In this document: one piece after another, positions 8,125 to 16,414 of the stretch
Position numbering within the stretch: position 1 is the stretch's first letter
How the letters are laid out: each line of letters begins with the position of its first letter
Assembly: GCF_003034915.1 (NCBI RefSeq)
Contig: NZ_PZJX01000045.1
Location: 98,324-162,323, forward strand
Origin: Mesorhizobium helmanticense
GTDB lineage: Bacteria; Pseudomonadota; Alphaproteobacteria; Rhizobiales; Rhizobiaceae
DNA: 64,000 bases
Direction: 5' to 3'
Position numbers and translations under genes: made by a program
Notes under the pieces: generated by a model
Told to the model about the DNA's origin: nothing
The model's input: the letters and a program-made list of their open reading frames with translations, nothing else
Databases searched by the model: none

Positions 8125-8868
8125 GTGGCGGTTCTCGAACTCACCAATATCTCGAAACATTTCGGCGCCATCCAGGCGGTCAACGACGTGTCGCTGTCGA
8201 TCGAGCCCGGGCAGGTCGTCGGCCTGATGGGCGACAATGGCGCCGGCAAGTCGACCCTGGTCAAGATGATCGCCGGCAATTTCCGCCCGAGTCATGGCAC
8301 GATGCAGATGGACGGCAAGGACCTGATCCTGCACAAGCCGGTCGAGGCGCGCCAGCACGGCATCGAGATCGTCCATCAGGACCTGGCGCTGTGCAACAAT
8401 CTGACGGCCGCCGCGAATGTCTATCTCGGCCGCGAGCTGCGCCGGGGCGTCGGGCCGTTCCGCATCCTCGACTATGCCGCCATGTACAAGCGCGCCGGCC
8501 AGATCTTTGCGGTGCTTAAGTCCGAAACCCGGCCGCGCGACCTCGTCAAGCAGATGTCCGGCGGCCAGCGGCAAGCGGTGGCGATCGCCCGCACCATGCT
8601 TTCCCAGGCCAAGATCGTGCTGATGGACGAGCCGACGGCGGCGATCTCGGTCCGGCAGGTCGCGGAAGTGTTGAACCTGATCCGCCATTTGCGCGACCAG
8701 GGTATATCAGTCGTGCTGATCAGTCACCGCATGCCCGACGTCTTTGACGTCGCCGACCGCGTCATCGTCATGCGGCGCGGCCGCAAGGTCGCCGACAAGA
8801 CGATCGCATCGAGTTCGCCCGAGGAGGTCACGGGCCTGATTACCGGCGCCATCGAGCAGGTGTCATGA
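8125..8868 (+). CDS. Ribose-type ABC importer, single-domain ATPase
   Basis: A 247-residue ATP-binding subunit with one nucleotide-binding domain: Walker A GDNGAGKST, Q-loop region EIVHQDLALC, signature MSGGQRQ, Walker B KIVLMDEP and switch histidine ISHRMPD. The common RbsA/MglA type has two fused domains (about 500 residues), so this is the half-length form and must work as a homodimer. GTG 8125 is chosen because GGGGAGG lies ahead and VLELTNISKHF matches family starts; an in-frame ATG at 8032 would add residues across the operator region. The permease gene follows 72 bp downstream. Confidence 0.9.
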   Translation: MAVLELTNISKHFGAIQAVNDVSLSIEPGQVVGLMGDNGAGKSTLVKMIAGNFRPSHGTMQMDGKDLILHKPVEARQHGIEIVHQDLALCNNLTAAANVYLGRELRRGVGPFRILDYAAMYKRAGQIFAVLKSETRPRDLVKQMSGGQRQAVAIARTMLSQAKIVLMDEPTAAISVRQVAEVLNLIRHLRDQGISVVLISHRMPDVFDVADRVIVMRRGRKVADKTIASSSPEEVTGLITGAIEQVS

Positions 8869-8940
8869 AAGTGGTCCGGAATTTCGAAGCTTGGAATTTG
8901 CCGTGCTGGCGCGTTTGGCCACCGGCATGAGAGGTCGATA

Positions 8941-9939
8941 ATGGCAGTCACCCTTGACCAGACGATTGAACAGAAACAGCACACCTTGCTTTCCAGGGTG
9001 TTCGCCACCCAGACCTTCTGGGTGGTGATTGCGGTCATCCTCGCCTGCCTGTTCCTGTCGTTTGCCACCGATTCCTTCGCCACCCCGAAGAACCTCTACA
9101 ACATTACCCGCAACGTCACCTTCGTCGCCATCGTCGCGCTCGGCATGACCTTCGTCATCATCACCGGAGGCATCGACCTGTCGGTCGGCTCGGTGCTTTG
9201 CCTGTGTTCGATGATATTGGCCGTCACCATGCATGCCGGCTACTCGATCGAGATCGGCATTGCCGCCGCGATCGCGACGGCGCTGATCGTCGGCGCCTTC
9301 AATGGGATTCTGATCGCCTATCTCGGCTTTCCGCCCTTCGTGGTGACGCTCGGCATGCTGTCGATCGCGCGCAGCCTCGCCATGGTCGCCTCCAATAACA
9401 CTGTCGTCTTCCAGTTCGGACCGGACCACGACAAGCTTCTGGCGTTGGGCGGCGGAGCCTGGGTGTTCGGCATTGCCAATCCGGTGCTCTACATGATCCT
9501 GCTGGCGCTGGTCACCGGCTTCGTCCTGCGCTGGACCAAATTCGGCCGGCACATCTTCGCCATCGGGGGCAACGAGCATGCGGCAACGCTGACCGGCGTT
9601 CCGGTGCGCCAGATCAAGGTCGCGGTCTACATGATCTCGGCGCTGGCCGCCGGCATAGCCGGCATCATCCAGACCGGCTGGCTGGGCGCCGTTACCACCA
9701 ATCTCGGCAACGGCATGGAGCTTCAGGTGATCGCCGCCACCGTCATCGGTGGAGCCAACCTGGCCGGCGGTGTCGGCACCGCCTTCGGCGCCATTGTCGG
9801 CGCGGCGCTGATCGAGGTCATTCGCAACAGCCTCGGCCTGCTCGGCATCAATGCCTTCTGGCAAGGCGTTTTCATCGGCGGCGCGATTCTGCTCGCGGTC
9901 CTGTTCGACCGGATCCGCAACTTCCGGCGCAGCGACTAG
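8941..9939 (+). CDS. Ribose-type ABC importer, permease
   Basis: A 332-residue inner-membrane protein with about ten hydrophobic segments and the RbsC-family signatures GGIDLSVGSVL (residues about 76-86), AFNGILIAYLGFPPFVVTLGML and GGANLAGGVGTAFGAIVGAAL near the C-terminus. ATG 8941 has GAGAGG eight bases ahead. It forms the channel with the ATPase at 8125 and takes sugar from the binding protein encoded at 6658-7647. Confidence 0.92.
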   Translation: MAVTLDQTIEQKQHTLLSRVFATQTFWVVIAVILACLFLSFATDSFATPKNLYNITRNVTFVAIVALGMTFVIITGGIDLSVGSVLCLCSMILAVTMHAGYSIEIGIAAAIATALIVGAFNGILIAYLGFPPFVVTLGMLSIARSLAMVASNNTVVFQFGPDHDKLLALGGGAWVFGIANPVLYMILLALVTGFVLRWTKFGRHIFAIGGNEHAATLTGVPVRQIKVAVYMISALAAGIAGIIQTGWLGAVTTNLGNGMELQVIAATVIGGANLAGGVGTAFGAIVGAALIEVIRNSLGLLGINAFWQGVFIGGAILLAVLFDRIRNFRRSD

Positions 9940-10108
9940 GACCGAGCCCGTTATTCGTTCTCGTTCCTATCGCTCAGTCTGAAAATCGGCCAACGCAAAG
10001 CACGGCTGGCTTCAGCCAGGCGCATGCGCCTTGACGTGGACCCGAACTGGACCGCAGTATCCCCATTGCAGGCGAAGGGAGGCCAGTCGCCTGCGGGAGG
10101 ATATACCC

Positions 10109-10936
10109 ATGACGGAAGCGATCAGGCTCTACTGGGGCCGGTTCGGACATGTTTCTGTCCTGAACGTCGCCAGCGACTTCGTCACCCATGCCCATGTCGA
10201 GGCGCATATCATCATCTGGCTGGAGGGCACGGCCGGCGAGATGACCATCGGCCGCGAGACTGTGCGGCTCGGACCTGGTACAGCCGCCGGCATCAATTCC
10301 TTCCAGCCGCACAGCCACGCTCTGTCGCGCGACGGTACGCCCGGACTGTTCCTCGCCTTCTACATCGATCCGGACTGGGCCCGCCGGCGCCGCGACCTGC
10401 CATCATCGGCGCCGCTGTTTTCGACCCCAGCGATCACGCTTGAGCCCTGGCTGCACCAGGCGGCAGCCAATCTGCTCGACCATTTGAGCGACAACGAGAG
10501 CATCGACGACATCGCCAACTACGAGATCGAACGCTTCATCGACAGCGTGCTCGATGCCGCCGACGCTTCGGCGCCGCAAGCAGTGCGCGCCCGTGTCAAC
10601 ACCATGCAAGACTTCCGTGTCCGCAAGGCGATCCAGCTGATGAAGGCCAATGTCTGCGAGCGCATCTGCTTCGATGACGTCGCGCGCAGCGTCGGCCTGT
10701 CGCGGCCGCACTTCTTCGCGTTGTTCAAGGAGCAGACCAATCTGACGCCCAACGTCTACTGGAACACGTTGCGCATGGAGGAAGCGGTACGGCAGTTGCA
10801 GTGGTCCGAGGCGCCACTGATCTCGGTTGCCTGCAACCTCGGCTTCACCACGCAGGGCAATTTCTCGCGCTTCTTCCGCGATCATGTTGGCGTCCCACCG
10901 ACGCTTTATCGGGAAGCGGCGCGGGCGATAGCCTGA
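10109..10936 (+). CDS. AraC-family transcriptional regulator
   Basis: A 275-residue protein: an N-terminal cupin-like sensing domain (HAHVEAHIIIWLEG, residues about 30-43; PGTAAGINSFQPHSH) and a C-terminal pair of helix-turn-helices (DDVARSVGLSRPHFFALFK and ISVACNLGFTTQGNFSRFF). ATG 10109 follows GGGAGGATATACCC, a strong ribosome site. It sits between the importer and the molybdenum hydroxylase operon on the same strand, so it could control either; its position 113 bp upstream of the SRPBCC gene favours the hydroxylase operon. A CTGGC-TTCA-GCCAG hairpin and GGCGCATGCGCC palindrome (10006-10030) precede it. Confidence 0.9.
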   Translation: MTEAIRLYWGRFGHVSVLNVASDFVTHAHVEAHIIIWLEGTAGEMTIGRETVRLGPGTAAGINSFQPHSHALSRDGTPGLFLAFYIDPDWARRRRDLPSSAPLFSTPAITLEPWLHQAAANLLDHLSDNESIDDIANYEIERFIDSVLDAADASAPQAVRARVNTMQDFRVRKAIQLMKANVCERICFDDVARSVGLSRPHFFALFKEQTNLTPNVYWNTLRMEEAVRQLQWSEAPLISVACNLGFTTQGNFSRFFRDHVGVPPTLYREAARAIA

Positions 10937-11049
10937 GCCGCGTGGCTCATTTTTCAGACTCCTTGATAGGTGCTCAAGACGCATTGATAAGCGCTGCCGA
11001 GCGCACCGCCCTATCCTCCCCAGCAGCAAATTTGCAAGGGAACATCCAT

Positions 11050-11493
11050 ATGGCAAAAGTAACCATCTCCAGCGTCATCGACGCACCGGTCGAAAAGGTC
11101 TGGGCGCGCATACGCGACTTCAACGGCCTGCCGGGCTGGCATCCGCGCATGGTCGAAAGCCATATCGAGGACGGCAAGGATGCAAGCACGATCGGCTGCG
11201 TGCGCAATTTCCAGCTCGCCAGCGGCGCCCGCATCCGCGAAAAGCTGCTCGATTTCTCCGACGACAATTTCCTGGTCAGCTACTCCATACTGGAGACGCC
11301 GCAGCCGCTGACCAACCACAAGGCGACGTTGCAATTGCGGCGCGTGACAGATGGCGACCGCACCTATGCCGAATGGACCGCGACCTTCGACGCAGCACCC
11401 GAAGAAGCCGACAAGCTGGCCGAAGGCATGGGCGCCAATGTCTTCCAGGGCGGCTTCAATGCCCTGAAGAGCCATTTTGCTGGCCAGAGCTGA
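11050..11493 (+). CDS. SRPBCC (START-like) protein, CoxG-like position
   Basis: A 147-residue single SRPBCC-domain protein (SSVIDAPVEKVWARIRDFNGLPGWHP at the start of the domain, and AEWTATFDA near the end), a fold that holds hydrophobic ligands. ATG 11050 has AAGGGA eight bases ahead. It is the first gene of the molybdenum hydroxylase operon. Such operons often carry a SRPBCC gene (CoxG) said to help anchor or mature the enzyme, but this sequence is closer to the general polyketide-cyclase-like group, so a role in substrate handling is also possible. The next gene starts 16 bp downstream. Confidence 0.8.
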   Translation: MAKVTISSVIDAPVEKVWARIRDFNGLPGWHPRMVESHIEDGKDASTIGCVRNFQLASGARIREKLLDFSDDNFLVSYSILETPQPLTNHKATLQLRRVTDGDRTYAEWTATFDAAPEEADKLAEGMGANVFQGGFNALKSHFAGQS

Positions 11494-11509
11494 TAAGCAG
11501 GAGCATGCC

Positions 11510-12331
11510 ATGGCGCTTGCCCTCCAGACTTTCTCGACGGTGAAGGACGCCAATGCGGCGTTGAAGGCCACCGGCACCCGTTACCTCGGCGGCGGCACGC
11601 TGGTCGTGCGCGCCGCCAATGAAGGCGACGTCTCGATCTCCAGCTTCGTACGCTCGACAGAACCGTCGCAGTCGGCCATCACCGTTTCTGGCGGCACGGT
11701 ACGCATCGGCGCCTCGGTGACCATGGCGGCGATCGCCCGTCATCCTGATCTTGGCACCCTGACCCGCGCCGCGCGCGCTGTTGGCGGCCCGGCCATCCGC
11801 AACATGGCGACCGTCGGTGGCAATCTCTTCGCGCCGACGCCCTATGGCGATTTCACCGTCGCGCTGCTGGCGCTGGATGCCACCGTCAGCACCGATGGAG
11901 GCGACCTGCCGATCGAAACCTTCCTGGCCAAGCGCGACGGCAGTCACGCCATCGTCACCTCGGTTGGCTTCGCGCTTCCACCACAAGGCGGCTTTCGCTT
12001 CCTGAAAGTGTCACGGATCAAGCCCAAGGGCATCTCGGTGCTGAGCATTGCCGCGGTGCTGGAACAAGCAGCGGACGGCACGGTCTCAGCGGCACGGATC
12101 GCGCTTGGCTGCATGGCCGACCGGCCGATGCGCGCCAAGGCGGCCGAGAAGGCCTTGCTCGGCAGGAAACTCACCAGTGACGGCATCGCACCGGCACTGG
12201 CAGTCGCCAGCGAGGGCACCTCGCCGACCACCGATCCGATCGCCAGCGCCTGGTATCGCGCGCAAGTCTTGCCGGTCCATCTCGGCCGGCTGCTGCTTGG
12301 CCAGGTCGCAGGCATGGAAACAAAGGCTTAA
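11510..12331 (+). CDS. Molybdenum hydroxylase FAD subunit (CoxM-like)
   Basis: A 273-residue medium subunit that passes electrons from the iron-sulphur subunit through FAD. It has the family FAD motif NMATVGGNLF (residues about 99-108) preceded by ARAVGGPAIR, and the C-terminal CO-dehydrogenase flavoprotein domain (RIALGCMADRPMRAKAAE). The first FAD loop reads RYLGGGTLVV, close to the family AGG(H/Q)SLL version. ATG 11510 follows CAGGAG. It is one of four structural genes in the order FAD, 2Fe-2S, molybdopterin-N, molybdopterin-C. Confidence 0.88.
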   Translation: MALALQTFSTVKDANAALKATGTRYLGGGTLVVRAANEGDVSISSFVRSTEPSQSAITVSGGTVRIGASVTMAAIARHPDLGTLTRAARAVGGPAIRNMATVGGNLFAPTPYGDFTVALLALDATVSTDGGDLPIETFLAKRDGSHAIVTSVGFALPPQGGFRFLKVSRIKPKGISVLSIAAVLEQAADGTVSAARIALGCMADRPMRAKAAEKALLGRKLTSDGIAPALAVASEGTSPTTDPIASAWYRAQVLPVHLGRLLLGQVAGMETKA

Positions 12332-12388
12332 GCCCGTTGGGGGCGCGCGTCTGTCCGACAAGTTCGGGCAGGCGCGCAAGGAGGAACG

Positions 12389-12871
12389 ATGGCAAAGGTC
12401 CCGGTTCAGTTCACGCTCAACGGCGCGGAAAAGGCCGAATTCATCGACAGCGGCACGACGCTGCTTCACGCCTTGCGCGACAAGATCGGCGATACCTCGC
12501 CGAAAGGCGGCTGCCACCAAGGCACCTGCGGCGCTTGCTCGGTCATCATCGACGGCGAACTCCGGCTCTCCTGCCTGACGCTGGCCGAGACCTGCAACGG
12601 CGCCGCGATCACCACGACTTCGGGGCTGTCGGAAGGCGGCGTGCTGCATCCGCTGCAGCGCGCCTTCCTCGACGCCTTCGCCACCCAATGCGGCTTCTGC
12701 ACGCCGGGCATGATCATGGCGGCCAAGGTGCTGCTCGACCATACGCCGAACCCCAGCCGCGACGAGGTGGTCGAGGCGCTGTCGGGCAACATCTGCCGCT
12801 GCACCGGCTACGAGCCGATTATCCAGGCGGTGCTGACCGCCGCACGGTCCAATTCGCAGAACGCGGCTTAG
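12389..12871 (+). CDS. Molybdenum hydroxylase 2Fe-2S subunit (CoxS-like)
   Basis: A 160-residue small subunit with eight cysteines for two [2Fe-2S] clusters: plant-ferredoxin-type GCHQGTCGACSV...LSC (residues about 48-70) and the helical second domain QCGFCTPGM...NICRCTGY. All expected ligands are present. ATG 12389 follows GCAAGGAGGAACG. It relays electrons from the molybdenum site to the FAD subunit. The downstream molybdopterin gene begins 10 bp after its stop. Confidence 0.94.
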   Translation: MAKVPVQFTLNGAEKAEFIDSGTTLLHALRDKIGDTSPKGGCHQGTCGACSVIIDGELRLSCLTLAETCNGAAITTTSGLSEGGVLHPLQRAFLDAFATQCGFCTPGMIMAAKVLLDHTPNPSRDEVVEALSGNICRCTGYEPIIQAVLTAARSNSQNAA

Positions 12872-12881
12872 GGGAGCAGAG

Positions 12882-14249
12882 ATGGAACTGCGCAAGAATT
12901 ATTTCGCCGACCAGCGCAAGGACGATCTGCACGAGATTGGCCAGCCCCGGCCGCGCTCGGATTCGCCTGGCCACGTCACCGGCAAGACCGCCTATTTCGC
13001 CGACCGCAACTTTCCCGGCATGCTGCACTTGAAGATGGTGCGCAGCCCGCACCACCATGCCCGGATCCGTTCGATCGACACGTCGGAGGCGGAAAAGCAT
13101 CCGGGCGTGGTGAATATCCTGACGGCCAAGGACGTGCCGCACAATGTCTACACCATCCTGATCCTGATCCAGATCGGGCCGGAGGACGAGACGGTGTTGG
13201 CCGACGGCAAGGTGCGCTGGAAGGGCGAGGCCGTGGTGGCGGTTCTGGCCGAGACCGAGCGCGCCGCGCAGGAGGCGGCCGCCAAGGTCAAGGTCGACTA
13301 CGAGGTGCTGCCGGCCGTGTTCGACATGGAAGAGGCGCTGAAGCCCGGCGCGCCCATCGTCAACGAATATCACGGTCAAAACCACTACCTCTATGACAGC
13401 GGCGAATGCCGCAAGGTCCGCTTTGGCGATGTCGAGGCCGGTTTCGCCGGCGCCGATCACATCCTGGAACAGACCTACCAGTCTTCGCCGATCGAGCACG
13501 CGCCGACCGAGACGACCGGCTGCATCGTCGCGCCCGAAGGCAATGACCGTTTCACCTGCTACACCAACACGCAAGCGATGTTCTTCACCCTCGACAACGC
13601 CTCGATCATCCTGCAGATGCCCGGCAACAAGCTGCATTTCGTCGGTGGCACCGTCGGCGGCGGCTTCGGCGGCAAGGTCGACGTCATCGTCGAGCCGATC
13701 GCCATCCTTGGCGCCAAGCTGACAGGCCGTCCGGTCTCCTTCATCTACAGCCGCGAGGAGGAGATGCAGATCTCCTCGCCCCGCGCCGCCGAAAAGGTCG
13801 TCATCAAGGACGGCGTCATGAAGGACGGCCGCATCGTCGCCCGCAAGGTCACCGGCTACACCGATGCCGGCGCCTATTCGCGCCACTCGCCCTACGGCGC
13901 GCAGAAGGGTGCCGGCCACTATCCCGGCCCCTACACCATCCCCAATGTCTGGATCGACACCTACTGCGTCTACACCAACCGTACGCCTTCCTCCGCCATG
14001 CGCGGCTTTGGCGTCACCATCGGCGATTTCGCGCTTGAGGTGCAGATGGACAAGCTCGCCCGGCTGATCGGCATGGACCCGCTCGAATTCCGTTTCGTCA
14101 ACGCCTATCGCGACGGCGACATGAAGGCGCATCGCCAGCCGACCGAGGGCGCTGCGCTGATCGAATGCATGCAGGAAGCTTCGCGCGCCGCCAACTGGCC
14201 GGTGGCGGAAAAATACATGGCCATGTCCTCCTACGCGAAGGGAGCTTGA
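12882..14249 (+). CDS. Molybdenum hydroxylase molybdopterin subunit, N-terminal part
   Basis: A 455-residue protein equal to the first part of an xanthine-dehydrogenase-type large subunit, usually one chain of about 760-800 residues. It carries the a/b-hammerhead start (RPRSDSPGHVTGKTAYFADR), GTVGGGFGGKVDV for the cofactor and the TPSSAMRGFG arginine loop. The copper-CO-dehydrogenase loop with Cys-Ser-Phe-Arg is absent, so this is not a form I CO dehydrogenase. Translation stops at TGA 14247-14249, one base before the ATG of the gene that encodes the rest. The junction is clean, with a ribosome site (GAAGGGAG), which argues for two real subunits rather than a recent frameshift. Confidence 0.88.
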   Translation: MELRKNYFADQRKDDLHEIGQPRPRSDSPGHVTGKTAYFADRNFPGMLHLKMVRSPHHHARIRSIDTSEAEKHPGVVNILTAKDVPHNVYTILILIQIGPEDETVLADGKVRWKGEAVVAVLAETERAAQEAAAKVKVDYEVLPAVFDMEEALKPGAPIVNEYHGQNHYLYDSGECRKVRFGDVEAGFAGADHILEQTYQSSPIEHAPTETTGCIVAPEGNDRFTCYTNTQAMFFTLDNASIILQMPGNKLHFVGGTVGGGFGGKVDVIVEPIAILGAKLTGRPVSFIYSREEEMQISSPRAAEKVVIKDGVMKDGRIVARKVTGYTDAGAYSRHSPYGAQKGAGHYPGPYTIPNVWIDTYCVYTNRTPSSAMRGFGVTIGDFALEVQMDKLARLIGMDPLEFRFVNAYRDGDMKAHRQPTEGAALIECMQEASRAANWPVAEKYMAMSSYAKGA

Positions 14250-14250
14250 G

Positions 14251-15255
14251 ATGGCGATCAGGCGCGGACGCGGCGTCGCCGCGATCAACTATCCGACCGG
14301 CATGAATCTCGGCGGCGACCCGACCCAGGCACTGGTGCATTCGACGCCGACCGGCAATTTCATGGTGACGCTGTCATCAGTCGATCTTGGCCAGGGCATG
14401 AAGCAGATCATGGCGCAGATCTGCGCCGAGACGATCGGCGTGCCGACCGACCGCGTCGTCGTCGACACCGCCGACACCGATACCGGCCCGCACTGCATGG
14501 GCACCTTCGCCTCGCGCGGCACGCACCGCGCCGGCAATGCAGTCATCCAGGCAGCGAAGGAGGCGCGCCAGGTGATGCTGGAAGTGGCTGCCGAGGAGCT
14601 GGAAGTCAACGCTTCCGACCTCGAGACCGACGGCCAGGGCAACATCCTGGTCAAAGGGGCGCCGCAAAAGTCGATCTCGATCTTCGATGTCGCGCTGTCG
14701 GCGCATTTCAAGCGCGGCCGCTCGATCTCCGGCCGCGGCATGTTTCTTATCCCCCGCTCCTATCCGGAGAAAGAAACCGGCGCGATGAAGCCGTCGACCT
14801 GCTATGCCCATGCCTGCACGGTGGCCGAGGTCGAGGTCGACGACGAGACCGGCGAAGTCACCGTGCTGACGGTGAAGAACGTCTTCGAAATCGGCCGCGC
14901 GCTGAACCCGAAAATGGTCGAGCAGCAGCTCGTCGGCGGTTCGTGGATGGGCATCAGCCACGCGCTCTACGAGACGACGGAGCCCTATTATCCCAACCGC
15001 GACCATGGCGGCACCGACTTCAACCAGTACCTGATGCCGGGTCCCGGCGACCTCGCCGAAACCCAGATCATCGTGCTGGAACGACCCTCGGCCGATGGCC
15101 CCTTCGGCGCCAAGGGACCGGGCGAAATGTGCGCCAACCCGCAGATTCCCGCCGTGGCGAACGCTGTCTTCGACGCGGTCGGCGTGCGCATCGACACGCT
15201 GCCGATCACGCCCGAGCGCATCCTGCGGGCGCTGAAGGCGCAGGCGCCGAACTGA
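14251..15255 (+). CDS. Molybdenum hydroxylase molybdopterin subunit, C-terminal part
   Basis: A 334-residue protein equal to the last part of the xanthine-dehydrogenase large subunit: VDLGQGMKQIMAQICAE (the Q loop near the molybdenum), DTDTGPHCMGTFASRGTHRAGNA, and near the end GAKGPGEMCANPQIPAVANAV with the expected catalytic glutamate at residue 292. Residues 1-40 continue directly from the chain that ends at 14249. The start ATG is one base after the upstream TGA, so translation is coupled. The two parts together would be 789 residues, a normal large subunit. Eubacterium barkeri nicotinate dehydrogenase is the known case of a molybdopterin subunit split into two chains. Confidence 0.88.
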   Translation: MAIRRGRGVAAINYPTGMNLGGDPTQALVHSTPTGNFMVTLSSVDLGQGMKQIMAQICAETIGVPTDRVVVDTADTDTGPHCMGTFASRGTHRAGNAVIQAAKEARQVMLEVAAEELEVNASDLETDGQGNILVKGAPQKSISIFDVALSAHFKRGRSISGRGMFLIPRSYPEKETGAMKPSTCYAHACTVAEVEVDDETGEVTVLTVKNVFEIGRALNPKMVEQQLVGGSWMGISHALYETTEPYYPNRDHGGTDFNQYLMPGPGDLAETQIIVLERPSADGPFGAKGPGEMCANPQIPAVANAVFDAVGVRIDTLPITPERILRALKAQAPN

Positions 15256-16161
15256 GTGCTGGAAATGCCGAAGCCAAATGCCCCGACGGCAAGCGCCGAG
15301 ACCATCGCAACCTCGCCGGAAGCGGTGGCAGAGCGCCTTGCAGCATCGCGTTATCTCGCCGACGAAAGCCTGGCGACCGCGATCTTCCTGGCGATAAGGC
15401 TGGGCAAGCCGCTGCTGCTCGAAGGTGCGCCGGGCGTCGGCAAGACGGAGGCAGCGAAGGCGATCGCCGAAGTGCTCGGCCGGAATCTGGTGCGGCTGCA
15501 ATGCTATGAAGGCATCGACGCCGCGCATGCGCTCTATGAATGGAATTACCAGCGCCAGTTGCTCGCCATCCGCCACGCCGGCGAGCATGAAATCGATATC
15601 TATGACGACCGGTTCCTGATCGCGCGGCCGCTGCTGCAGGTGCTGAAGGCCCCGGAGGAGCGCGTGCTGCTGGTCGACGAGATCGACCGTTCGGATCACG
15701 AGTTCGAGGCGTTGCTCTTGGAATTCCTTTCCGATTTTCAGATCAGCATTCCTGAGAGAGGTACTATTCGCGCAACGGCGCAGCCGATCGTCATCCTGAC
15801 GTCCAACCGCACGCGCGAACTGGCGGAAGCGCTGCGCCGTCGCTGCGTCTACCACTGGATCGACTATCCCGACGCCGGGCGCGAGGCCGAGATCATCATG
15901 CTGCGTGCCGGCGACGTTGCCGAGGCTACGGCGCGCGCCGTGGCGGCGGCCGTGCAGACTATCCGCGCCCGTCCGCTGGCCAAGCCGCCAGGCATCGCCG
16001 AAGCGGTCGAATGGGCCAATGCCGCCACCATTCTCGAAAAAGGCGGCAGCCCGTGGCCGGAAGCTTTTCGCCGCGCCATCGGAGTGCTGATCAAGGACGA
16101 GGAAGACCTCTCCTATATCGCACCAGAGCTCGGCCGGATCGTCGAGGAGGCGCTGGCGTGA
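15256..16161 (+). CDS. MoxR-type AAA+ ATPase (CoxD-like maturation factor)
   Basis: A 301-residue AAA+ protein: Walker A GAPGVGKTEAAK (residues about 57-68), Walker B VLLVDEIDRSD, sensor-1 VILTSNRTRELAEALRRRC with arginine finger. It starts with GTG at 15256, directly after the TGA of the molybdopterin gene. In carboxydotrophs CoxD is a chaperone-like ATPase that completes the metal-sulphur centre of the hydroxylase and works with the VWA protein CoxE; the gene for the latter is next. Presence of CoxD/CoxE without copper-binding residues in the large subunit points to a maturation role for other hydroxylases. Confidence 0.88.
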   Translation: MLEMPKPNAPTASAETIATSPEAVAERLAASRYLADESLATAIFLAIRLGKPLLLEGAPGVGKTEAAKAIAEVLGRNLVRLQCYEGIDAAHALYEWNYQRQLLAIRHAGEHEIDIYDDRFLIARPLLQVLKAPEERVLLVDEIDRSDHEFEALLLEFLSDFQISIPERGTIRATAQPIVILTSNRTRELAEALRRRCVYHWIDYPDAGREAEIIMLRAGDVAEATARAVAAAVQTIRARPLAKPPGIAEAVEWANAATILEKGGSPWPEAFRRAIGVLIKDEEDLSYIAPELGRIVEEALA

Positions 16162-16257
16162 CACGCGACGTCAACGACCCCTTCGCCCCGTTCACAGCGG
16201 GGCGGCCGAATATGGATCGACCTCACCGACGCATTCGGCAACGCTGGCGGGACAGCA

Positions 16258-16405
16258 CCCCCCTCTGTCCTGCCGGACATCTCCCCCTCAAGGGGGGAGA
16301 TCGGCTATCATCCCGGCTTTCGCTAAGCGTTGCAGATCTGAGCGAAGCGCCGAAGCTGCCAATCTCCCCCCTTGAGGGGGAGACGTCCGGCAGGACAGAG
16401 GGGGG
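16258..16405. repeat. Large palindromic repeat (REP-like) between coxD-like and coxE-like genes
   Basis: A 44-base left arm (16258-16301) is matched by its reverse complement at 16362-16405 with a single mismatch, separated by 60 bases. Each arm holds its own CTCCCCCTCAAGGGGGGAG small hairpin. The shape and C/G-tract ends are those of the dispersed palindromic elements common in rhizobial genomes. It fills most of the 253-bp gap between the two maturation genes. Confidence 0.85.
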
Positions 16406-16414
16406 GGCGAAGGA

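Noticed and set aside
12882..15255. Split molybdopterin gene as a pseudogene
   Set aside because: Both parts keep intact motifs, a ribosome site precedes the second ATG and the stop-start spacing is one base, which fits coupled translation.
16162..16414. Short gene between coxD-like and coxE-like genes
   Set aside because: The gap is mainly a palindromic repeat; the frame across it has no ribosome site or conserved residues.
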